From Plectosphaerella cucumerina (Eukaryota; Ascomycota; Sordariomycetes; Glomerellales; Plectosphaerellaceae): a stretch of DNA of 64,000 nucleotides. Location: assembly GCA_020746995.1 (NCBI GenBank), contig JAGPXD010000004.1, forward strand, positions 2,232,001 through 2,296,000, given 5' to 3'. The position numbers and the translations under genes are program-made. This document shows, piece by piece, positions 1 through 12,223 of this stretch. How positions within the stretch are numbered: position 1 is the stretch's first letter; each line of letters begins with the position of its first letter. Below the pieces are notes generated by a model. That model saw nothing but the letters and a program-made list of their open reading frames with translations, was not told the origin of the DNA and searched no databases.

Positions 1-2408
1 CAATTTGAGTAAGAATGCACTCTGCAAGGAGAACAATTGAGTGCCTGCTGGGGGAGACTGAGAAAAATTCAGTATCAAAGATACTGGGCTGGATTGTCGT
101 GCAGCTGTCGTCGCTGGGACCAGGGTTGATGTCGAAGAACAAGGGAGTGGTTCCGTTTGCTTGTGATTTACGCGTCATGCAGGCGCGATTAGCGTCGATG
201 TTTCAGTGTCGTGCATCACGTCAAAGGCGCGACGTCACGGGACCAGACACCACCCAAAGCCCAAAGCTGACATAAGCATACTTCAACCCCTCGAACCACA
301 GCATTGTAGGTCACCGAGAAGTCACTGGCACTCTCTCTGACACCCCCTCCGACTCGGGCCCGTCTGCAACCTCCACACTGCTCGTGATGCTTGCTGCTCA
401 TGCAGTACGACCTCCTCCAGATCTCTCAACCGACGGCTGGACGACCCTCCTCGCGACCGCGCTACAGTTCATCTGTCTCGACGCCCCTTGCAGCCGAAGT
501 TAACCTACCCAGGTTGCCAGGTCCCCCCAGCCCAGCCCGTGGCCGAACGAGGGCGTGTCCAACTCTAAACTGAAAGGGCAGCCCCAGCGCAGGTACCTCG
601 CCGAAACAAACAAGGCTATTGTTCGTGATGCCCACCCGGGTGCCGTCTCCGAGTCCGCCGCTCCACCAACTTGCACCACCACACACACCAGCCAGACCGA
701 CGCGCCGAGCTTTCGCGGGCTGACGATGAGATGCGTGCGGGCCCTGGCCTGGCTGGGCTGGGCTTCTCCTTTCTCCTCAGTTCCTTCCACCTATCGTGCC
801 GTGCCGCACGCCCGCATGCCCACGTTCGTTTTTTGATCGAAAGCCGAAGTGCCCCCCTCCCCTCCCCTCGGACCAAGCGACGCGACTGATGCGCTGGCCG
901 AGACCTTCCCTTTTAGCACGCACCTTGTTGCGTTGGCAGTCCCCCTCGCCTCGCAGCCACACCTCGATCCAAGTCTCGGCGTGTCTCCCCCGCCTGTCGC
1001 GACCCTCCCACACACACACAGCACGCACACGCACAAGGCCCTGCCCACGCCCTCTCCCCCAAGCGGGTACCATCTGCGTCGAGGGATGTGGAATGTGAGG
1101 GGCAGGGCCCGGTCTAGTGCCCTGCTGTGCAGGCCGGGGACCGCACCCGTCCGCTGTGAGCCGCGGCAAGCCCGCTGAATGGAGCTTCTCCCGGCGCCCT
1201 GCTGCTGCGGTACGTTGCGCGTGCAGCATCTCCGCAGCCCTGAGGGGTGGGTGGGCAAGCCTGCACCCCCAACGACATTCCGCCACCTGAGTTCGACACC
1301 TTGAAGGGCCGCAGGTCACCTGATATGGAGATGAGAGCTCGAATGATGACCGTTCACGCCAGACGACCAGAATTCCAATCCCAATCCTGCCTCGTGGCAT
1401 TGGGGGTATGTGATGTCCAATTGGCCTCGAGAAGCAGCCTCCGGTATCATATTGGGCTGAACTATCTTCCTTGAGAGCCAGCCAGTGATATTGCCCACCC
1501 GGCCTCATCCTTCGGCCCCCTCCGTCGCGCTGGCTGATCAGACATCAGGTCACGCCTCTGCTAGCGTTGGCAGAACAAGGCGCGGCCCCCAGCCCAGGGG
1601 TGGTTTCGAGTGGCGGCGAAAAACATGTGGTCCATCCAGGAAAAAGCAAAGGTTCCTCCTCAGTTGACCGATCCATGGCTGGACTTTCTCTTGGTCCGCT
1701 CTCTAAGACCGGCCGCCCGTCGCAGGCGTTCATGCACAAACGGGACGCACGCACTGGATGGAGCATCTTCCCGGCGACGCACCGCATGGGACATGTGCCG
1801 CGCGCCCGTCAGAAGCCCGTGGCGTGCGTTGCCCTCTCAAGCCTCTCACCGGGCACCGCACCCTGACCGTTGCATTGCACTAACAACGTCCGTCCCCCTT
1901 CTTGCGCCGCCGATTTTCGCATCGACCTGCCGAGGCCGAGAACGGGAAATGAAGTGGCTCCCTGGTCTTTGTGCCCGCGACCAGCCCTTACAGCGAGTGG
2001 TTGGGGGTTCGAGGTCGAGGTTCGAGGACGAAACTCCTTCTGGGCGCCCAGCTCCTCGAGGGGGGGCCCCTTGTCATCCCCAGCCCTGGCAATAAAAACG
2101 CACCAAAATCGCATCAACCACCTTGTCCGAATGAGGGCACGGAGGCTGGTCACGGTGTGGCGGCCGGGCGGACCGAAGCAACTACCCCAGCCGAGTTCGT
2201 GCCCCTGCTCGGGAAGATGGGGCGATTCGACCTTGGAGGCCTGGACTCGCCCTTTGGCCACTGTACTGTTGAGAAGGGGGCACCGCGAGCCGTTTTCCGC
2301 CCCGGGAACACAATGTGCGACCTTGTCCGCCGGCAACCCTTGGAGATCTCGTCCCTCAGCGCGCCGCCGCCACACCTCTCGCATGGGAGCCAGACCATTC
2401 GAGGTTCA

Positions 2409-2422
2409 GGGGGGGGGGGGGG
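2409..2422 (+). repeat. Run of 14 G
   Basis: Uninterrupted G homopolymer in non-coding DNA. Such runs are prone to length errors in assemblies and can contribute to G-quadruplex structures. Confidence 0.9.
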
Positions 2423-5400
2423 AGCTTGTCTTGCGGTGCCCAGGTGTGCGGCTGTCCATCCGGACAAGCAGCAGTAGCAGCGGCTGCGTTTCTCGCACAT
2501 ATGCGAAGCATACTTACGTGCGTCGGGACGAGGATGAGGGGGCTGGAGGGGGAGGGATCATCGTCCAACCCGCCAGAAAATCCACCTCCTGATGCGGTAC
2601 CTCACGCCGCGACCAACATGTTGCCTCCTCCCCCTGGCCCTAGTCGGAAGTTCTGGCTAAAGGAGCACTCCCGCGGCTTATCTCACCCATCTAACCGCTG
2701 TTTTTGCTGACACGGGGCCGGCGTATTACACGAGTAAAAGCAGGTACGGCGCAAGTTGTTCGCAGGATTTCCCCTGGCTGGAAACTGCCTGGACGTGACC
2801 CTGGACTCGGTCGGGGGCGTGGGACGTTATCCCCTCACCAGGCTCGCCTACGAAGACGTTGCCGACCCGCATGCTTGGCAGAGATGTACTCCGCAGCACT
2901 TCAACGCTCATGAAGATGAAGTTCGCCCGACTCGACGAGGCTTGCTCGCGGTATGACGTCGGGGGAGGGAAGAAACCGCGTGGCTGGTGGATCGCAGATT
3001 CCAGATGGCAGCGGTTTCAGCCCATGATCCTCCCAGGTCTCTTCCCCCCCCTCCCCTCAGTCCGATGCTGCAAGACCTCTGGAACACACAGACTTCCGTG
3101 TCTCGAGCTCTGGGCTGAGGGTGTCAAGTGGCCCTCCCTCATCTTACAGGGCAGGGCATCCGGGGGGCGGGCGAGAGATGGGGTGCAGCGACTCGGTCCC
3201 GCTGCCGCACGGAAGGCCGCGGGCGCGCCCCAGCGCGGGTGACAGAGATCGTCGGGTCGCAGTGGCCGCCTCCTGGCGCAGGCCGTTTCTTTGTGTCTGA
3301 GAGCTTCCATGCAAGGTGGACCACGATTTCCCGTCCCAAGCCCGCGCTAGAGGACACACCTGCATCCTCCCGCGAGCCACCCTTCCTACAGCATGCACGG
3401 GGCGGGGAGCTAAGCCCAATGGAAGACCCTCCCGGCCGATTGAGCACGACCAGGCCGACAGGCGCGTGTGAAACTTTCGTGGTGCCGTGTGCTGCGAACA
3501 ATTAGCACTCGGCCTTGACGGGAGGGCGGACGGGAAGCAGGCACTGTGTCCTGCTCGCAGCGAGTCCTGAGCAGGTGCCCTGTCATCTCTCCTTGGGGGA
3601 TCTTCCGCCACAGAGGCCTCGGGAAGAGACAACAGGGAAGTAATACCGTGGGCAGTCATGGGGAGGCAGATGCTCGTGACACGACACCCACCTGGTTGGG
3701 GGCCCGTCCCTCTCGTTTTTTTTTTGTGACTGTCTCACCTCCACCGCTCTCCCGACTAGCCCCTCTGCCTGGGGACCACCAGCCATCATCGATGGAGATC
3801 AGGTCAGCAAATCCGTACAAGAGCTTGCAAGGACGACGAAGCAAGTGCCCGAGTGTCCGTTGGCTCCCCCTCTGGTCTCTGAAAGTCTCCAGTCCAGCGT
3901 GCACGGTCGGCCGTCGTACTATCTTGCGCGATTTCCTCCAGCGGCAGATCCCCCAGCCTCCCTCCCTTCTCTCCAGGCCCCGGTCCCGCCCCGGTCCTAG
4001 CTCGCTCCAGAGCAGAGCCATCCGCAGTCCACTGTGACCTGCACGTGAAGGGCAACCCCTTGCCCTCTTTAGCCTGGGGATCATGTCCATGTAGGGCGCC
4101 GTAGCGGGAACAATGGAGCGAACCTGTGCCAGCGAGCATGGGTCCGAACGGGCCATGTCCCACTCTTCTCCTGGAGCTAGATGATTGGCCGGGTGCCGGA
4201 GAAGCAAACGATCGCGAATTGAGTTAGCAGGGGTGAGGCGCCGTTATCTCCTGGCCCTAGCGTTTCCGTGGAGGGGAGTCTCTTTAGATGTGGGGAAGTA
4301 GCGGTGAGTCCTCGGCTAAACCGAGTTTGTTGGACGGTTTATCAACATTCAGCTGAGGATCGTCGAACCTCGACGAGAGGTGTGAGGAGGACATAACATT
4401 GCGAGTTGAAGCCGACAAGTCGATGGTGAATAGCTCGAGACCCGAGTGGTGGCACCATGTGGCTCTGGAGCCGCTCTTGAAGACTTGCTGCAGATTTCGT
4501 GACGCCCGCCAGCAAGGCTCCTGGATTCGGTTGTTGTACATCCCGAGACTACAAGCGCGTCCCGGACGCGCTGGGCCATGTCCGATACCTACCCACGAGC
4601 AACTGCGTAGGATACAGTCCGCCGTGCATATGAAGATTGGCGAGGCGGCCGTCAGCAGCACCAACAGACTGTCCGGAGCGGCTGCTAAGGTGACGTCGCG
4701 AATGGGAGCCGCCGCCTCAAGTTGCGGGTCCATAAGACGGGCCAGCTCGTCAACGAGACGAGGGAGGCCGTGTGGTGTGTGTGTGTGCGTGTCGTGTTGT
4801 GTTGAGTAACGAATCGACGTCTGCCAGCTTGGTCGGCATACTTGCTGACTGGTTGGTCCACCCGGGGGAGAAGGAATTTCCCTTGCGACGTCTCGAGGTC
4901 GCCCACTCAATGGGAAGCCGGCGTGACACAAGTTTGGGGCGAGAACAGGCGTCTGGTGGTCGGAAAGACTGGCGGTGATGGCTCGGGTGGTGTGGCCCGC
5001 GAAACGTGGATACCTGTGATTCGCCCAGGCGGAAAACCCGCTGGATTCATTTCCCCAATGGCCAAGATGACATCGACTCTGATAAGCCAGCCTGGACAGA
5101 GGACGTCTTGCGCGACCTGTGAGGCGGCCAGCTTGATGTGGATGGTTGAGTTGTCCGAGAGATCATCCGTTGTCGTTGACTGCCGACGAAGGCGACCCGC
5201 TCAACCCGCTGCCAGAGGCCCAGAGCCCAGACGTTCAGCACAGGCGTCCGTCCATGCGCTCTTACTAAGTTCTCTGAGGTGTCACGACGGACAGATTGGA
5301 GGGTAAGAGGAAGGATTCGCCTCTTGAACCCGACCTGTCGACTTGTCAACCAGATCAGTTGAGATCGTATTGGCCGCTGGGAGATGAGTGAGTTCCCACG

Positions 5401-8400
5401 CCCTCCAGCCTGTTCGGTCATCCCGTGAGCTCTCCCTTGATGGAAGTCATTTCCTGCTCAGACGGCAAATTGGCCTGTGCGGTGACTTGGAGAAGCACCA
5501 CCGCCGAGGTACTGCTCCAAAGAAGCAGGTACTCTTTTTGAAGGAAGAGCTCTTTGCAAACCACTCCTTGCCTGCAACTCCAGGTACTGGCAAAGACGAG
5601 AAGGCTGGGCCTGGCTGGTCCTGAACGGGTCGCACCCAAAGTCCACTGAGGGATCTCGTCCACGACGGGTCGTAAAGCCACACCCTTCAGGGGTCTGTCC
5701 GCCCGCGGTCAGCAACGGCTCTCCATTGGCTTGATTTTGCCTTGCTTAGCCGCCTTGCAGCTGGTGGGTCATGCAGGCTGCTGCAAGTCAACCTCCAGTT
5801 TCTCTGGCCCCTGGTCCTTGTCGCGTCCAGAAGGCGGCGAGGAGACGGAACCCAAGAAATTCGTGCCCTGCAGGGTCTATCGATGTGGACGTGGCATGGC
5901 CCGGGGGAGGCGGAGCTTCGACTAGACCGACCTCGGGGGACAATCGTGTGTCAATGGCGAGCTCGTCGTCGCCTGGACTTGTTCCGTGTTAGAGTCCAGG
6001 TACCTTCCCACCTCGTTCGACATCGGGGCGCGAGTCTGGTGCCGGCATGCTCGTGAAGTCCGGCGAATCCAGTCCGTGCCGGGGGGCCGCCCTCTGCGCT
6101 TCCGACATGCATCGCAGGTGAGCATCTGGATCCAAGATCGCGAGGAGAGTGGGCCTCCCGGGCGGCGCCGGAGTTGTGGAGGGGCAAATGGTTAAACATG
6201 GCTGCTTGTAGTGATGGCACTTTATTCGTAGTGTAAAAGTAGTGCCGGCGCAACATGTCCGTGGCCCATGGCCGGCCCGTCAGTCTCTCGGCTGCACACG
6301 TCGCAGCAGGCAGCGGGAGCCGCAGGGACGGTCTCAGAGGAGCGTTGTGCAGCGGGATCGATGATGACGGGGTGTCATGGTGCATGGAGATTTCGTCTGG
6401 CTGGGAGCAACAAGGCGAGGCGGCCGCCCGCGCAAGTACGTGGTAGACGCGCGATAATCGGGCGCCCACTTCGGGCGCACGCGTGGTCAAGCCATGCAAC
6501 ACATGGCACCAATGCAGCTCCTCTGCGGCGACGCCGCCCCTATCCTGGGTGCATGCATTGGCTGCCGTCTTGAGTGCTTCTGTGGGAACGGCTGCGAGAG
6601 GGCAGATGGGATGTGCCTGTGATGGAGGTTCGTCCTGGCTCCGTCCATGTCAGCGAACACCTGTTTGCGTGTCTCCAGGGACGTGGTCCTGTTCAGAAGC
6701 CAGCCCGGTCGGTCGGTCGGTTGGCGACAGAGCGTTGACTTGTCCGACTGAGCCAGCCGAGGCGCGTCGGGCCGTCCGTCTCCGTGCGCAGAGGTTGGAG
6801 TTTCAGGGGTCCGTCCGTCCCGCGAAAGTACCTGCCTGGGAAGCTCTTGGACGTCTTGGACGTCTGTGGGCTGTCACTCCAAAGAGGAAGAAGAGGCTGG
6901 CAAGCTGGGGGTGGTTTCGGTGCACCTGTTGGTGATCTTCGTGTGAGGTGGGCGCGTCGGAGTGGATCAAGTCAACCCCACAGCGTTCGAGGCAGGCAAG
7001 GCGGGAGATTTGAAGTGCTGTGCTAGGTGCGTAGGCCGGATGCAAGTCAAGAGTAGATCGATCTGTGCCGCGATGGGGCGGCCGTCGTGAGATCCCGTCC
7101 TGCATCTCGAACGAAGCGGACTGATGAGGCTCGAAGTGACAAGCGAGCAAGACGAAACAGGCAGGCAGGTTGCTGATGCTGCTCTTGCCCTTGCTCCTTT
7201 CCACTTGTCGTGCGACGCAAGGTACAGTACATTACCTATCGGCCGGACCTTGCCGTGCTTGGGAAAGGCATGTACGGTACCTACTCGTACGGTGCAGCAC
7301 AGGGGGCTTCGTTTCGATGGAAATTGGATGATGGATGGTCCTAATCCAAAGTTCATGTCTCAACTTGAACCCGACCAACCAACGAGTGCCGTCGAGGGAT
7401 GAAAATGGAAGGCGCCTTAACCTTCGGACTTTTTTTCTTTTCATGTGAGGCACCATCCGCGCCAGCGAGGAACGGCCCAAACTCGTCTTCGGTCGGTCCT
7501 CCGTCCCACCTTTTCCGTGCTCCCTCAACGTCCAGTCCAATGCCCCTTCCTCACAGGTCGGCGCTTGCCTCGGATGTTCGTGGGCGAATCCGTTGACTTG
7601 GTCGCTCTTTCCGCTCATCCACCAACTCTGCGCCGGCTTGCAAAAGGCAGGCACGAGTAAGTAGCGTCTGCTCTCCCGACAACTGGGGCCGACGGCGTGA
7701 CTTTTTCGTTCCTTCCAATGCACTAGGAGCTCCAGCGTCGTGCCTACCTATTCTCGTCCTCCCCATCGGTTGCTCAGGTCTGGTGTTGTGTCGCCCGCCT
7801 CGCGCCTCCCGTTGAGCGTGTCGTGCCCTTCGGAGGACCGCCCCCAAGGTACCTGCATCTAGACCTCGAATACTTTTTACTTGCCTTTGCGCAGAGCGGG
7901 ACGCTTGGATCGTCATCCCGCTCCTCACCTTGGATATCCTCTTCCACCAACCCCCCCTCCTACTTCTTCCCTGTCGTCCGTCCGCCCACCACCCCCGGCC
8001 TCACCCGCCATCCATCCACCATCTCGCGGGGACCAGCAACGTCTGTTCTCAATCCTCCTCAGGCCATCTCGCTATCCTGGTCAAAGAGAGACCGACGAGC
8101 GAGAGGTCCACTCCACCATCGGCCGCTAAGGGCGTCCCCGGCCACTACACAAACGCCCCGAGTCCCCCGCCTCCTCCGTCACGGCAAGCAGCTTTTCAGT
8201 GCGACCACGGGCCCCTGACCCTTGCCCCTGGCTCATCCCGTCCCCCCTCAGCACACGCCCTCCCCGCGGGATATCGCGAGTGAGAAGCCGCCAGACCCTT
8301 GTCCTCACGCCACCCCTTCACCTCTGCCACCTGTGAGAAGCGCCGCCCAAGAAGCAGCGACCCGCTTCCCCTCTCGACATGCCACCCAACCCGCCGCTCG

Positions 8401-10011
8401 GCGATGGATTTGGACGGCTATTACGAGCAGGTCGCGTAGGTGGCTCGCAGGGCGTGTCAGGCTCGCCATACCGCCCAGACTGAGCCAGACTGAGCCCGTC
8501 GAACGGTCAAACAGCGGACTTGCGCGCCGCTTCCCCAATCACTACCCGCCGTGCCAGTGGAAGAGAGCCCCTAGCACAAGGCGTCCAGGGCTGGGGCTGG
8601 GTAGTTCCCGCTGACCGACCACTACGAGAACGAGGACACCCACTACACCAACGCTGCCTTCAGCGACATCGGGCTCTCGGCTGAATGACCCAGCACCAGA
8701 GTACGAATATGTGCGCACTGAACAGGAGGATCGTGGAGCATCCCGTCCATTGTGGGTTTTCCCCCTCAGACATCTGTCCAGTGGCCATGTCGCGGACTGA
8801 ACCTTCTGACGAGCTGGCCCGTCTTCGTCGTCAGAGATTCTACTTCAGCAGGTGGTATAATCGGAATCTGAGCGAGCCTGCCTGCCCAAAGCTGGCTTGG
8901 CTGTTCGTCGAACAATCTGAATGGCTGGGGTGGTGGGGTTGATGCCACCGCTTTGCTGGCGGAACCCTGCACCAGAGACGGGCGGGCGGGCGAACGGGCT
9001 TTGTCGCCATACGGTGAGAGCACAAAGGCCACCAATGGCATCCAGTTCCTCCGGGGGTCTCGTCCATCGCGATGCCAGAAGCAAAACGACCCCAGCAAGG
9101 ACATTGACAGCAAAGTGTCTCTCTCTTCTTCTCGCTCAACCCGAGAAAAGAAGGCGGACTCGATGGGACTCTCTGCCCGACCTCTCCTTATATCCCGTCG
9201 TGTCCTTGTGAGATCCGAGCGAGGTCTTCTGTCGAGCCGCCAGGGAGAAAGAGGCGGCGGCACATCCAACCAGCTTGCTTGGTAGCCAGCCGGACGGCCA
9301 GTCAGCCAGCCCGCCAGCCAGTCCGTGATCCAGGTCGACCACCACCCCTCCCTGGTTCTCGAGATCCCGGTCGTGGCCAAAGAGAATCGGAGGGGAGGGG
9401 GCGGGCAGAAAAAAAAGGAGCAGAGATGGTACCCACACCCGGCTGTTCTCCTCCCCGGTTGCTGTTCGCACGCTGGCACCACCACCCCCAGCCTGGTCCG
9501 CTTCGCCTGGAGGGGTGCGCATTCTGGGCCGTGCTAAGCCCAATCTATCCACGACCATGTCCATCCGAGGAACCTGTGTGGTCTGTCCGTCTGTCAGTTT
9601 GTGTCCGCGAGCCCGCGCCGCCTCCCTCCCCTACTCGTGACAGCAAGGTACTTTTACCCCGGGGGGGAGGGGGAGGAGGGGACACGGCGCGGATGGACGA
9701 GCGAGGGGGCTCGAAGACGGCGACGAGGTCCGGTGGCAAAAGAAGAGGCCTTGTTCACGAAGCAGGATGAAGAGGGAGGAATGCTGCCCTCGAATTGTTC
9801 GCAAAGCCGATGTCTTTTCGAATTTTCGGTCCCTGGCTGTTCATCAGTGTAGTCAACGTCCAGCAAAGGAGCCGGCGCGTTGGTGGTGGCATTTGGGGGG
9901 GAACGGTTTCATCGGAGCCCTCACAGGCTCGGCACCACCCCAGCAGACCGTGACCGCCACCGCCATGGCGGCCCTGCTGGCTGCTGCGAATTTTGGCCGG
10001 GGCCAGCGGGA

Positions 10012-10056
10012 CCCATCCCATCCCATCCCATCCCATCCCATCCCATCCCATCCCAT
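10012..10056 (+). repeat. Pentanucleotide array (CCCAT)9
   Basis: Nine perfect tandem copies of CCCAT, flanked by further C-rich sequence, about 2.2 kb upstream of the homology-supported StuA start codon. It is a plain microsatellite and is likely to vary in length between strains. Confidence 0.95.
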
Positions 10057-10599
10057 CCCCCCCACCCCGGTCAACCTAGGTTCTCACCACACTCCCTGGA
10101 CCGGGACCAAGCCCAGGGACCTTCTCGCGCCCGCCGGCCTGGGGCTCTGGGCTCTTGGGATTGCCCGGCCGGGGGGAGAGAGGTGGGAGGTGAGCAGGCC
10201 CTACTTGTACCGTCCAGAGGTATCTCGCCAGGGCCCGCTTGTACCTCTCGGGTGCTGAGGTAGGCCCCCCCTCCCTCAAGGTACCTGTCCTTACCTTACC
10301 TTATCCCACGCCGTACCGTACCTCTTCTCCCCCCTCCCCTCCCCTCCTCTCTGCCACAACGCCAGCCGGGGGGTGTGATTGACGAGTGTTCATGGGCCTG
10401 GCCGCCTCCTCTTTTCTCACCACCAAAAAAACAAAACCGTCCCTCGTCCGGGGGCTTTTCCTTCCTCTTCTCACCTTTACGACTTCGCTGCCACCAACCA
10501 CCTTGATAAAGGTCCTTCTCCTCCCTTCCTCCCCCCTCCCCCTCCCCCCCTGCTTGTTCGTGGGTCGTCTTTCGCGCGTGTGAAGAGAGAGAGAGAGCA

Positions 10600-12223
10600 T
10601 CGAGGAAGGTGAGTTTCCGGCTTTCTAGTCTGCTTCCGATCTGATGTCTACCTACCCGGCCCCCCGCTCTGCACTGGCTTTCCTGCTTCTTCCCTTCTCA
10701 CGTCCCGTCTGCATCTCTCCTGCGCGAAAGTTGCCTCTGCTCCTGCACCTCCCCAGCTTAGCGGCAAGGCCCCGACCCCTAAACTCCATCTTCCCCGTTC
10801 CTCACCAAAAGAACCACTCGACACACACGAACACGCACGACACGATACGTACGATACGACAGCCAGACAGATCAGCCCGTATACCAACGAGCTTCTCCAA
10901 GGCGGATTGTACCTGCATGAAGTAGAGAGTCGTAGCGGTCCAGCATCGAAGCTCCTCTGCGTGTTTGCCCGTGTCTCGACTTTTTGGTGTTCGACTGTTC
11001 TGTTGCCCATTGGGTTGGAACCACTCAAACGGGGAAAGGACGACCAACCTATACCTACCTCCTCCACCGCCCAATCCACACCCACCCAACACCCTCCTTC
11101 CTGCTGCATCTTGCTCCTCCTCCTCTTCTTCTCCTCTCCCCCCTCCACCTTTTCTCTCTCTCATCTTTCCCGATCCTCAACTCGGCTTCGACTTGCTACC
11201 AGCTTGTCTTGCCCTTCTCACCTCCACCCCCGCTCGCCCTCTCCTCCTCCAAGCCATCCCAACCGCCGCCCGGTGTGTGGCGCTCTCCGCCCGCTCTCTC
11301 GTTCCGCCCGGACTCTCGTTACATCGCGCCTCTTCCAGGCCCGCGGCCCACCTCGTCACACAGGCCCAGGAGCGAGGCCTCTGTTCTTTCATATACTTTC
11401 GTTGCTCGCGAACGACCGGCTGCGGCCTGCTTTGCTTGTCTCGCTCGACTGCTGTACTCGTGGCAACCCATTCTGACCAGCCCAGTTTGTACATCTTTTG
11501 TCACCAGCTCGGAAATCCATCTCCAGTGCTCTCGGTGCGATTTCGGACATCGGTATCGAATGCAACGACCACCACGAGGACACACGCCCACGACTGTGAT
11601 CAACCCCTCAATCGGCCGATCCGCCGAGTAGACCAGTCGAATACCCACTCGGCTCTGTCGCATTCCAGCATCGACATCTCCAACATCGTCTGCCACCCTC
11701 GGACGACTCGGCGTGCTCGCACCTGCAACCCGTGTACCCAATCGTGTCCGACCTCCGCGGCATCTCCGTAAAGGAAGACTTGCCCCCGTCGGCTCTCGAA
11801 TCTCGGCCCGCTCGATTAGTAGTTGACACCACGCCAGCGACTCTCCGAGCCCAATTGGCGAACACTTCTCCCCACGGTCCCCTGCGCAATACCGTGAAGC
11901 TGGATCTACCGCCCATCTCCCAGGTTGCTCTGACAGACGACGTCTCGTACGACCAAGGCCCACACAGCCAGCGACCGTTGTACATGACGACCGATAGGCT
12001 CCCGTCGCTCCAGGCCCTCCCCCAGCAGTACCCGACGTTTTCGTCTTCGAGCATCTCGTCACCTCGGGTAAGCTCCTTCGGGTCTGCTGCCGGCTCGCAG
12101 TCGTCTTTCACGTCGGCCGCATCATCCAACGGGCCGAAGACGCCGTCGCCCACCCTACCCGTCACCACGGCCATCCCCGCTTCTGCAGGCCCCTCCTTTG
12201 GAGGCTACGACCACTACTCGACA
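10600..12223 (+). promoter_or_regulatory. Pyrimidine-rich leader/promoter of the StuA gene with upstream ORFs
   Basis: The plus strand is strongly C/T-rich from about 10.48 to 11.33 kb, as is common around fungal transcription starts. The leader contains at least two short upstream ORFs: ATG-AAG-TAG at 10917-10925 and a 23-codon ORF at 11560-11631 starting MQRPPRGHTP. StuA-family genes, for example in Aspergillus nidulans, are known for long leaders with uORFs that affect translation. That this leader behaves in the same way is an inference. No TATA box stands out and I cannot place the transcription start. Leader introns are possible but none could be fixed. Confidence 0.5.
11560..11631 (+). 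CDS. Upstream ORF in the StuA leader (23 aa)
   Basis: A short ORF from ATG at 11560 to TAG at 11629-11631, about 590 nt before the StuA start codon used here and in a different frame from it. It has no recognisable similarity. Its likely role, if transcribed, is control of ribosome flow to the main ORF, as described for uORFs in other StuA-family leaders. Whether the transcript starts upstream of it is not visible. Confidence 0.4.
   Translation: MQRPPRGHTPTTVINPSIGRSAE

Larger units (their letters stand above)
1..10600. other. Gene-empty region upstream of the StuA gene
   Basis: No convincing gene is visible in this 10.6-kb stretch. Open frames on both strands are GC-driven, often overlap one another on opposite strands, and show no recognisable domain or consistent splice structure. 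It contains simple-sequence tracts (CA/GT-rich runs near 1008-1025 and 4770-4800, a run of 14 G at 2409-2422, a CCCAT array at 10012-10056) and several AGGTACCT palindromes. The last part (about 8-10.6 kb) becomes pyrimidine-rich on the plus strand towards the StuA leader. It may hold distal control elements or non-coding transcripts, but nothing in the sequence proves this. Confidence 0.6.

Noticed and set aside
777..1508. Minus-strand open frame of about 240 codons
   Set aside because: Arg/Gly/Ser-rich with repeated simple-sequence translation. Typical of GC-rich non-coding DNA.
4284..4931. Minus-strand open frame of about 215 codons
   Set aside because: A short stretch looks protein-like (LPRLVDELARLMDPQLE), but there is no recognisable family, splice structure or promoter, and a GT-repeat is translated into it.
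10965..11771. Long open frame in the pyrimidine-rich StuA leader
   Set aside because: It consists almost entirely of translated C/T-rich sequence (Pro, Ser, Leu) and overlaps two other open frames. It is treated as leader, not as a gene.
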